NCBI RefSeq assembly: GCF_000499845.2
Contig: NC_023756.2
Coordinates: 30,777,895-30,841,894, forward strand
Reading direction: 5' to 3'
Length of the DNA: 64,000 nucleotides
Source of the DNA: Phaseolus vulgaris
Lineage: Eukaryota > Streptophyta > Magnoliopsida > Fabales > Fabaceae
The notes under the pieces were generated by a model. The model was not told the origin of the DNA, did not search any database, and saw only the letters and a list, made by a program, of their open reading frames with translations. The position numbers were made by a program, and so were the translations under genes. This document shows, one piece after another, positions 1 through 8,335 of the stretch (within the stretch, counting starts at the first letter, position 1; each line of letters opens with the position of its first letter).

Positions 1-547
1 GTGTTTTGTAGACATTCATGTGTTCGTCCAGGTTTGTGGAACCATCATAAAGCTTGATGTTGAGACTCTTCCATTTAGAGGAAAGTTGTGTGTCCATAAC
101 TTCGTCAGTGAAGGGATGTCCTTTTGGCTCATCGTCATCTTCAATGACATGAGTTCTTTTGGCATGTGGCCTAGATGCCTGCTGAGTCTAAGTCTGAATA
201 ATGACTGTCTTTTCTTGGTTCTGGGTATGTTCACTTGAAGGAGATTTTTGTCCACATGGAGACTCATTCTTTTGGTATGTGGCCTAGATGCCTGCTGAGT
301 CTAAGTCTGAATAATGACTGTCTTTTCTTGGTTCTGGGTATGTTCACTTGAAGGAGATTTTTGTCCACATGGAGACTCATTTAATTGTCGTCTCAATGAT
401 TCATTTTTCTCTTTAAGAAGGCACACCTCCTTTTCATTCTTATTCTTTTTTACGTATCTCTTCCATTTGTTTTTGTATAGTTTGAAACATAGCCATCTGA
501 TCTTCAGAGATTCGTTCGTTGTTTACGATGTGTCTTGTTGAAACCAT
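1..547 (-). pseudogene. Tat-type Ty3/gypsy gag, N-terminal part (broken, runs off the left edge)
   Basis: Read on the minus strand, the coat-protein (gag) frame starts at the ATG complementary to 545-547 with MVSTRH, and the same start is seen in the two related copies at 19493 and 46476. An early stop and a 113-bp tandem duplication (154-379) break the frame. Near the left edge the peptide matches the gag segment around 19100-19200 (PLNGRVSTSSFMMVP is an out-of-frame reading of it). The adjacent primer site and LTR at 590-1070 confirm the orientation. The rest of the element lies outside the window. It is a relic with no coding capacity. Confidence 0.75.
154..379. repeat. 113-bp tandem duplication inside gag
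   Basis: Two adjacent 113-bp units (154-266 and 267-379) are almost identical; I see one difference, C/T in ggcatg versus ggtatg. The related copy at 19240-19360 has a single unit. The unit is not a multiple of three, so it shifts the gag frame. Confidence 0.85.
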
Positions 548-567
548 GATTGCTTCTAATTCTATCT

Positions 568-588
568 CGGTCCCATGGTTGGTACCAA
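568..588 (-). other. Probable primer binding site of Tat element A
   Basis: Immediately inside the LTR the minus strand reads TTGGTACCAACCATGG. The sister copy reads TTGGCACCCATCATGG. TGGCRCC is a common start for plant gypsy tRNA primer sites. I do not assign the tRNA. Confidence 0.5.
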
Positions 589-589
589 T

Positions 590-1070
590 TGTACTTGTAA
601 AGACAAAGTGGGCCTAGATAGTTCCTGAATCTAGTTGTACAATTGTTGAAGTGTCAGTCATTCAGTAATTCCCTTGCTCTTCAATACTCAAAGACTTCTT
701 CCTTAATTCGCTGGCGCTTGGTTGGAGTTGACCTGAAAAAGGTACTACGATGATCAAGTAAGTATTCAATATTCAAAGTGTATATTAAGACCTGATTAAA
801 AGTGTACCTTATTCATTTGCATATGTTTTATTTATAGTGTTTGGTCATGGGTCCTCTGTTGTGATAGATCAAATCTATTAAATATCAGTGTTAATTGATT
901 ACTAAGGAGGTTCCCTGATTACTCAGGACGTTACCCGGTTTTATAGGGATGTGAGATTCTCAAAGAGTCTCAACAACTGTTATTTATTATAATTGCTTTA
1001 AATATGTTTTAACCCGGTCGGTCGGTCACCTAGGCTGAGTGACATGACTCGTCCAGTACCGACCGATACA
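590..1070 (-). mobile_element. LTR of Tat element A (5' LTR, 481 bp)
   Basis: The LTR starts on the plus strand with TGTACTTGTA and ends with ACCGATACA, so the ends are the inverted pair TGTAC/GTACA with one change. It is closely similar to 19536-20020 and more distantly to 46504-47016 and 38887-39444. Near its inner end is the GGTCGGTCACC / TACCGACCG palindromic segment seen in the whole family. A TATA box lies on the minus strand at 829-836. The gag frame to the left fixes the orientation. Confidence 0.85.
829..836 (-). promoter_or_regulatory. TATA box of the LTR promoter
   Basis: Minus strand reads ACTATAAATAAAAC, a classic plant TATA box, at the matching position in all Tat LTRs of the window. 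Confidence 0.6.
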
Positions 1071-1195
1071 ATTTTATATAACTATTGTAAATTTTTAACT
1101 TTTATTTTGTATAACAATTAATTTTAACCAAGAAAATCAAATTTAACTTTTCCCCGAAAGAACTTATAAAAATTTCATTCAAATATAACTTAAAT
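1071..1195. other. AT-rich spacer next to the Tat LTR
   Basis: No gene. It is repeated at 20021-20146 and may be a diverged continuation of the Tekay-like LTR that starts at 1196. Confidence 0.4.
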
Positions 1196-1725
1196 AGAGA
1201 GTTCATACACACAATGACCTGCAGAGACACAAGATATTGAATGTTTGGACTTACCTTGATCCTAGAGGTGTGGATTAGATGTTAGGGCATACTTAATGAG
1301 TCTTCCAGAAGATGATAAATCCATATAATATCATTATGATTGAAATGAAATCAAAAGTATTGAGAATTGAAAAGAAATCAAGGTATTCTGATGCAAATGG
1401 ATCTATGAGTAGTCAGTATGAATAAAATGAAAATAATTTAATTGAGCAATTGATTCATGTTATAAAATTTTATTTTCACTAGGTTACCATTGTTTTTCTT
1501 GTTATGTTGTGAATTGCGATGATTATACTACATACATGAACAAATGTTGATGCAGGGGTGCAGGAATGTCTCGAAGGCCTTAGGATTTTAATTTGAGCTT
1601 TGCAATGTAATTATTTGTATTTATATAAATCCTAATAATGTATTAGGAACATTTGAAAGACTCTAAGCTTGTACAAAACCGTGTAGAACCTGTATTGTAA
1701 ATAGGTATATTTCTAAGGTGTTACA
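1196..1725 (+). mobile_element. Diverged Tekay/Del LTR fragment (3' part)
   Basis: It reads like the reverse complement of the Tekay LTRs at 23238-24965 and 36004-37429. Shared landmarks are the GAGTTCATACACA start, the GTTTGRACTTACC block, a GCGATGATTATACTA segment, TGCAGGRGTGCAGGA, the ATAAATCCTAAT block and the terminal GGTGTTACA. The 5' part of the LTR is missing. The same fragment occurs at 20147-20670, so it predates the segmental duplication. Plus orientation, opposite to the intact Tekay element. Confidence 0.7.
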
Positions 1726-2849
1726 CACAACATATTTAAACATTTTAACAATAATATATTAAAATATATTTATTTATTATAAAACTAAAACTATAAATAT
1801 TATGGTTCAAAACGTATCTATTTACTTGTAATATTATTACAGGTATTTTTTAGGTAATTTTCTAATTTACTAGATCGAGAACTGACTTAATTAAAGAGAA
1901 TGAAAAGGAAAGTGTTTTTCTTTATAGACTACTAATTCATTACGCATTTTTAAAAATACATTATTTGCATAAGATTTTTAAGGAAAATAAAAAGAGAAAA
2001 GGAGAAGCCAATAATAACCAGTGTGTCCGACACAGAAGAGTTAGACAGAAGAAAATGTTTTGTGGCAATTATTCTGTGTTTTATTCTCTCTATTGTTTAG
2101 TTTTTGTGTTATTATCCATCCTATCTGAGAAGATAAATTTTTTATTATTGATTCTTAAATGTTAAAAACAAATTTGTAGTGTACTTATTAATTTTTATTA
2201 CTGGAAGTTTTTTGGGACTAATTGGTTCACATTAAGAGTTTGTTAGTTTTTATTTTCTGTATAGTACATCCCATTAACTTGTCTATTATTATTTTTTATT
2301 ACTTGATATTTTTCAGTTATTTATATAAAGAAGAATTAATCTGAATTCTTTTTTCCTTTTTTGTCTGTGATTTTCTCAATAGTATTCTGATACAAATGAT
2401 ATCATAATAATAAATTATGATTTGTTATATTTATAATGATACCTGAGTGAATAATGAAATATTTTTTTTTAATTTAAATAAGTTAAGTTAGATAAATATT
2501 TTGATATTTATACTATTTGTCTCATACATTATAATTTTTTAGAAAATTACATTTATCGAAATATATTAGTGTTTTTAAAAAATTACGAAAAGTATAATAA
2601 TGTATAATAAATATTATTATTGTCTTATATTTTTTTCTAACCCTTTTCATGGGTTAGAACATTATGTGTACAATGATATCAAATTTAGAATATGAAACAA
2701 TTTGCATAAACTTTGAAATCACAAGTCTTCACAAAATTTATAAAAGACAAATTAAACTTCTGTCTTTTCGTGCTTTTGGTAAAATGTCATGATTTTATGT
2801 ATGGCACTTTTTTTATGATTAAAATTTTTTATGTTAGGCATTATTATGC
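1726..2849. other. AT-rich non-coding DNA of the RLP duplication unit
   Basis: No gene visible; short open frames here are chance. The block is repeated at 20671-21756, and its right part (from about 2376) again at about 47030-47500. It is therefore ancestral upstream DNA of the RLP cluster. Confidence 0.6.
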
Positions 2850-4085
2850 AACTTGACATCTTAGATAAGTTGACACCTCAATTAACAACAATCATTTGTC
2901 ATCACATGGAAAAAAGTATTATTAAAAAAAAGAAAACAGAAAGAAAATACAAAAATATGGGGGGGACTAGACCAAAAACCCATATGTTAACAAAAATGAT
3001 ACATAGGGAGACTATACCTACTCATAAAGAATTCTAATAATAAACTAGATGGAAGTCTATTATACTAATGAAAAGATTCTCTATGAATAAAACTTAAATT
3101 TGCAAACATATCTGCATACGCATTCCTTTCACGAAAAATATGAGTAACCCTAAACCTGATTTTCTCACAGTAAGTAACACTGGTATTCCATCGATTAAGA
3201 AGCATTCAATGAACATTTTTCCTAGCAGTAAACGCAGCACATACCAAGGAAGAGTCGCATTCCAGCCAAACACTAGTAAGCCCCATATTTTGAGCTTCCT
3301 CCAAAGCATATATAACTCCATAAAACTCAGCAACCAGTGTAGTCTGAACTTCAAGAAAAAACGCAGAGAAAGCTCCAATAAATTCTCCCATACTCCCACA
3401 AAAAATACCTCCACAAGTGACAAGACCTAGATATCCCCTAGCAGTCCCATCACTGTTAATTTTAACCCAGTCTGGAGAAGGAAACTCCCATCTAACAGGA
3501 AAAGGACAAAAAACTTTACCAATACAAGTATTAATACCAAAAAATTTAATCACGTTGAAATCCATCAAATCATTCTTCATTGAAGCTTTAGACGAATTTC
3601 CCACTAGACAAGTTAAATATTTAATAACCAAAACAACCCTAGAAAAACTTCAATTTTATCCTGAAAACGAGCAAAATTCCTTATACGCCATATCATCCAA
3701 ATAGAAAAAGTTATTACAACAAGGTTAATCAATTTAACCAGAGGACTACCGTCACTCTCAATAAAAGAAAGAAGATCATCCTTATTAGAGAAATGAGAAG
3801 TAGGAAAACTCTAAATATACAAAGCATTAAGGCATTCAAAAAATAAATGATGAATAGATTCCACATTTTTTTCACAAAGTGTACACATAGAACAAATATG
3901 CAAACCTTTATTTTGAATATGCTGATATGTAGGAAGCCCTCCATGAAAAACTTTCAAAAAGACAAGAGTTTTGGAAGGCGAAATAGATGAAAACCAAATA
4001 AATTTACTCCAATTTCAAGAACTCCTGATTTCAAGAAAAAAGTCCTAACCGATATAAAAAGAAATAGAAATAATTTTCTAACCTA
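2850..4085 (-). pseudogene. L1-type LINE relic: zinc-binding domain plus RNase H
   Basis: On the minus strand, 3730-3950 encodes in pieces a zf-RVT type motif of plant LINE reverse transcriptases: KVFHGGLPTYQH, then C-x2-C, then HLFFECLNAL. Region 3206-3631 encodes an RVT_3-type RNase H with WVKINSDGTARG, then EFYGVIYALEEA and WLECDSSLV. A frameshift near 3300 moves the C-terminal end to another frame (VTHIF-like segment). The A-rich 3' end lies at 2850-2980. The main RT domain is absent, so this is a 5'-truncated, dead copy. Related copies are at 6470-6953 (+), 21757-22500 (-) and 37740-38720 (+). Confidence 0.75.
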
Positions 4086-4375
4086 TCCTTTCGCCATTTC
4101 TAGGACTTCTGTTAAAACCGTGCATGTGCACGTTTTTCTAAACAAACATTTGTTAGTGAAATTTAAAAATACTCTAAGGGGAACCTCACATATATAATTT
4201 AGTGGAACAATAATATAATATTTTTATGAAAGTTAAAAATGATAACAAAAATACTAGTGACATGGAAAAATATGATATATTTTAAATTATATAAAATAGA
4301 AGAATACAAAATAATACATTTTGTTGAAATATAGGCTAATGAAATAGCCAGAAGTGCGATAAGATATGTATATTT
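4086..4375. other. Upstream region of RLP relic A
   Basis: Non-coding. It matches 22501-22800 closely and belongs to the promoter-side DNA of the RLP unit. Confidence 0.5.
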
Positions 4376-4385
4376 GTATAAAAAG
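4376..4385 (+). promoter_or_regulatory. TATA box of RLP relic A
   Basis: GTATAAAAAG lies about 100 bp before the relic ATG. The same block (GATAT..TATATYTGTATAA, then GGGTGTTA) precedes all four RLP copies. Confidence 0.55.
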
Positions 4386-4482
4386 AAAAGGGTGTTAGAA
4401 TATATCTTACATAGTGTGTGGAAGAGTCATCAATACTTAAATAGTTGTTTCATATCATATCAGCCACATAATAATAATAATA

Positions 4483-4852
4483 ATGCCTTCTTATTATCTT
4501 TTCCTTTTCTTCCATCTGCATCTTCCATTCACCCATTCAAGAGACACGCACTCCTCCACTTCAAACATGGCCTATGACCTCACAGATGTCCTATCTACAT
4601 AGAGGGGTGATGAGAACTTGTCCACCACCAAACAGGTCATATAACTATCCTTAGTCTCCTTAACCAGTATCATTTCCCTGTCTCCCTTGCAAAATATTCA
4701 ACATTTGGATTTCTGCAATAACTATTTTCACCAACTTAAGATATCTCAATCTCTCCTATTCTGCTTTTGGTGGAAGCATTCCTACTCAACTTGGAAACAA
4801 AATGTCAAATCAAAAATATTTTCTTTCATTAAATAATAAAACAGATTACCAA
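4483..4852 (+). pseudogene. Collapsed RLP gene (relic A)
   Basis: Starts with MPSYYL like the two long RLP copies, then the signal peptide, a fragment of the N-terminal LRR cap and the first LRRs (peptide traces of LQNIQHLD and GGSIPTQLGN). Several frameshifts are present. At about 4793 the coding sequence jumps directly into RLP 3'-UTR sequence (AAACAAAATGTCAAATC), which matches 11383-11450 downstream of RLP 1. A 7-bp TGGAAAC microhomology sits at the junction. Relic B at 22906 has the same junction, so the deletion predates the duplication. Not functional. Confidence 0.8.
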
Positions 4853-5024
4853 AAAGTTTTTTTTTTTATCAGTAATGAATAAATAAAATTAAAGGGGATA
4901 CTTCAGGGGTATCCCAACCCATATACATTAACCAGAAGTGGACTTCCTAAATTATCCACAAAAGAAACTCTCCTTTATGGTTGGAGCAGCACAACCTTAA
5001 AGTGAGAAAACCACACATGGAGCT

Positions 5025-5540
5025 CGTCGTTTCATCGACCGACGATCACGTTCACCTTTGCATAACTTCGACGACCACCGACTACGCATGCATGGAGATC
5101 GTCGTTTCATTGACCGGCGATCATATTGGCTTTGGATAACTTCGGCGACCACCGACTACACACATATGGAGAACGCCGCTTTATCGATTGGCGATCATGT
5201 TGACCTATGGAGAACGCCGCTTCATCAACCGGCAATCATGTTGACCTTTGCATACCTTCGACGACCACCGACTACGCACGCATGGAGATCTCCGTTTCAT
5301 CGACCGGCGATCATGTTGGTCTTGCATAACTTCGGCGACCACCGACTACACACATATGGAGAACACCGCTTCGTCGATCGGCGATCATATTGACATGGAG
5401 AACGCCGCTTCATCGACCGGCGATCATGTTGACCTTTGCATACCTTCGACAACCACCGACTACGCACACATGGAGATCTCCGTTTCATCCACCGGCGATC
5501 ATAAACACCGACTACGCACACATGGACTACTCCTTGATTG
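5025..5540. repeat. GC-rich minisatellite in the LINE tail
   Basis: Imperfect tandem copies of units of roughly 45-75 bp. Each has CCACCGACTAC, then CATGGAGAWC, then CGACCGGCGATCAT. About seven units are visible, some missing their first half. GC content and CpG are much higher than in the surrounding DNA. Long open frames on both strands here are a side effect of the repeat. Confidence 0.85.
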
Positions 5541-5908
5541 AACACCACTTGGTTTCTCTGCTCCCATAAACACCATACTATGGCCGCCCACACACCTTTC
5601 CAAACCTCGTTTTGTACCTTGCTGCTCTGCATTAAATGGAAACTCACAAAGTGGGCCATAATGTCATTATGTTGGACAAACACTATTCCACTCCATCTGA
5701 AGCATAAAGCCCATACATGTATTGCAGTCTTACATTCCAAGAACAGATGTTGGCATGATTCCTCCTTTGTCTGGCACATCGGACACACTAGTGTGCTTAA
5801 CACAACTCCTCTCCTGCCTAAAGACACCCTAGTTGGCATTCTGCCCATCAAAACCCTCCATGCTGTGGTTAACACGTTAGGGAACGCCTTAGCCTTCCAT
5901 AAATACTA
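5297..5908 (-). CDS. LINE reverse transcriptase C-terminal fragment (zf-RVT) extended by repeat peptide
   Basis: The minus-strand frame reads LWKAKAFPNVL, then GRMPTRVSLGRRGV, CPMCQTKEESCQHLFLEC, and VWKGVWAAIVWCLWEQRN. This is the typical zinc-binding region (C-x2-C...H..C) that ends plant L1 reverse transcriptases. The frame then runs without a stop into the minisatellite and yields about three copies of a basic peptide containing YDRRSMKRRSPC. The palm and endonuclease domains are missing because of 5' truncation. It is a fragment, and I see no promoter or proof of expression. The repeat-derived tail is not a known LINE domain. Confidence 0.65.
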
Positions 5909-6469
5909 AAAGGTTATTACAAAGTCGAGTTCATTTGAGGATTTTGGCGTTACCTCTTAACTTACAATATATATAGTGTCAAGATATTAATTTTTTTAAT
6001 CTTCTTTGTAGACTAATATAATTTAGTAATGGTTAATATAATTTATTGAATTGGAATTCAAATAAGTTGAGTTTAATTACATTCATTTACAATTTCACAT
6101 TGAAAAACATGATTCCGTGTTTATTTATCTTGTAATAAATCACATTAATGGTTGTACAAATATTACAGATGTGCTGCGTATTTCTGTTCGATGTGGAATC
6201 ACCACAAATTAAAATGAAGAAATAACTTCCATAATAAAGCATAGGTCCAGTACTGGACTTAACTAGACTGTACCAAACCCATCCTACGAAGACAGCAAAA
6301 AATTAAAAAAAAAAAGAGTCTGCTAAAGGAACGTTATTGTGACACTAAAATAAAATAAAATAAACAAGTTATTAACGTGGGTTTCGGGGACACAAATAAT
6401 ATTTTTGGGAAAAAAAACTTTGAACGGCTAAATTCACATAAAAGAAACTTATTTAAAGTTGGGTTCGAT
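5909..6469. other. RLP 3' flanking DNA of copy A
   Basis: Continues the RLP 3'-UTR and downstream sequence interrupted by the LINE. It matches 11430-11730 (downstream of RLP 1), 23114-23237 and 37435-37740. It carries the intact, empty target site AATAT (6035-6039) of the Tekay element inserted in copy B. No gene. Confidence 0.65.
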
Positions 6470-6953
6470 ATATTTTTCTTCCTCCTCAATTCTTTAACAA
6501 GGATGATTTTTTTTCTTTTATTAAGAGTGATGGTAGTCCTTTAGTTAAATTGCTTAATCTTATTGTGATAACTTTTTCTATTTCGACAATATGACATATG
6601 ATGAATTATGCTAGATTTCAGGATAAAATTGATATTTTTAGGGCTATTTCGTTAATTAAAGGTTTAACATTCGTTTAAAGTTTCAATGAAAAATAATGTG
6701 TTGAATTTCAATGTTATTAAATTTTTTTGTATTAATACTCGTACTGGTAAAGTTCTTCGTCATTTTCCTTAGATGTGAGTTCCCTTCACCAAGATAGGTT
6801 AAAATTAACACTGATCATGGAATTGCTCGAGAGTATCTTGGTCTTGCTACTTGTTGAGGTATTTTCTGTTAGAGTATGGGATCATAGTTTATTGGTGGGT
6901 TCTCTGCATTTCTTGATATTCAAACTGCTTTGGTTGCTGAGATTTTATTAAAA
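6470..6953 (+). pseudogene. LINE RNase H relic, plus strand
   Basis: Plus-strand traces of the RNase H domain at 6640-6953 (VKINTDHGIAR, YLGLATC, GFSAFLDIQTALVAE) with several stops. It ends abruptly at about 6953, where RLP-upstream DNA begins. It is roughly 75-80% similar by eye to the minus-strand relic at 3200-3660, forming a loose inverted pair around RLP relic A. Confidence 0.65.
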
Positions 6954-8241
6954 ATAAATAAATCATTATATATCTTTTAACTAAATATACACTAAGGGTT
7001 GCTAACAAATCAATAATAAAAACATGATATATTTTATTTCTAAATATATAACATTTATTATTTTATGTCAATAAAAAATTAATAAAAAAGTGATAATATA
7101 TATTTTATTTTTAAACACGATTTTGAATATGGTTCTAATATCTTTTATTAGGTGAGCTTATGTCTAAATTAACGATGTTAGGATTCCTCGTGTGTCCATA
7201 TATACTAACATTTATTATGACTTACATTGGTTTATAAAATAATGATACAGATAATTTCAAAATATTTTGATATCCATTTTTTATAGGAGGAGTCAAAGAA
7301 TCATAATTGAGTTACTTTTACAATATGATAAAAACTAATTTTCATCAAAATAAAAAAATCATAATATATCTTTGCAACTAAATAGATAACAACATTTTTA
7401 TTAATTTTTAGTACTAACCAATGAAGCATAAAATTACAATATATTTATTTCTATATATGTAATGATATATTTTATTTTCTGCTAAAAAAATCAATAAAAA
7501 ATTATATTTGTTTCTAAATATATAACATCACTTCTTCTCACTTTTTTTATGATGTATGATAACTTTCTCAACAATTATATTTTTCTTTATATTTGTGATA
7601 TTTTAAGTGTTATAAAATAATATAATAATATTCCATTTAAAATCAATAATTTATTTAATCATTTTAAATATAACTTAATCTGACTTCACTATGACTCTTA
7701 GAATCTGATGATGTCAAAGATGTTTTAAAAGACGTCTATCTTTTATTGATTCTTTTTAGTGCCCATTATGCATATTAATCTATAGCATTGGATATGGATT
7801 AAATAAGATAGGTTTCATTTTGGATGAATGGTATTAGAGTACATTATAATAAATATGATTATTGTTTAGTTATGTATTTATTAAAATTTTAATTAGTTCA
7901 CCTCGGTGTTTTATCGTCAAACCATGTAGTCCTACAAGTAAGAGAGCTATATGAGGCAGTAGCCAAATCTGGAAGTTTAACTATATGTACCGTTTTTGTT
8001 GTTTTGAATTATAATATATTTAAAAGTTGGTTTTTGTAATATTTAACTATGAATCTATTCCATGTGTTCCATAAGGACGTTACAAGTCAAGTCAAATTTG
8101 GAAAACTAAAACAAGTGTATAGACTTTGATATTCTTAATATTCATACAAATTTTATATAAAAACAAATTAGGCTTCCTTTTCTCATGCTGTAGCAAAATT
8201 AAATCATGAAGACTTTTCATAATATGTAGATATTTATATCT
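6954..8241. other. AT-rich upstream region of RLP 1
   Basis: Non-coding. Matches the region before RLP 2 (about 48970-49950), for example the CTCGTGTGTCCATA block at 7187-7200 and GACGTCT at 7731. It is part of the RLP duplication unit. No other gene seen. Confidence 0.6.
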
Positions 8242-8250
8242 GTATAAAAA
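8242..8250 (+). promoter_or_regulatory. TATA box of RLP 1
   Basis: GTATAAAAA lies about 93 bp before the ATG at 8336, inside the conserved RLP promoter block shared by all four copies. Confidence 0.6.
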
Positions 8251-8335
8251 GCAAAGGGTGTTATATCTCTTACATAATGTATGGGAGAGTCATCAATAGT
8301 TGAGCATTTGTTTCATATCAGCCACTTCATAATAA

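Larger units (their letters stand above)
1..4852. repeat. Segmental duplication, copy A
   Basis: This block matches 19100-23113 in the same order: gag, LTR, Tekay LTR fragment, AT-rich spacer, LINE relic, RLP relic. Differences are small indels, mainly the 113-bp gag duplication and a longer LINE in copy A. Homology continues after the LINE insertion at 5909-6953, matching 23114-23237 and 37435-38315. Confidence 0.85.
4853..5908 (-). mobile_element. 5'-truncated L1-type LINE insertion
   Basis: On the plus strand the insert begins with a T run, which is the poly-A tail of a minus-strand LINE. It splits RLP 3'-UTR sequence that is continuous in copy B (around 23100-23120). The flanks ACCAAAAAG and CTAAAAGG suggest a short target duplication around AAAAG. 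The interior has a zf-RVT coding region (5538-5908) and a GC-rich minisatellite (5025-5540). It differs from the RNase H type LINEs nearby. Confidence 0.8.

Noticed and set aside
1965..2165. 66-codon frame with a hydrophobic C-terminus
   Set aside because: In AT-rich duplicated spacer; the same frame is broken in copy B.
5025..5540. Possible CRISPR-like array
   Set aside because: Units are contiguous and of unequal length, without unique spacers, in a plant nuclear context inside a LINE.
5058..5541. Plus-strand open frames in the minisatellite
   Set aside because: They follow from a repeat without stop codons; the supported coding strand of the LINE is minus.
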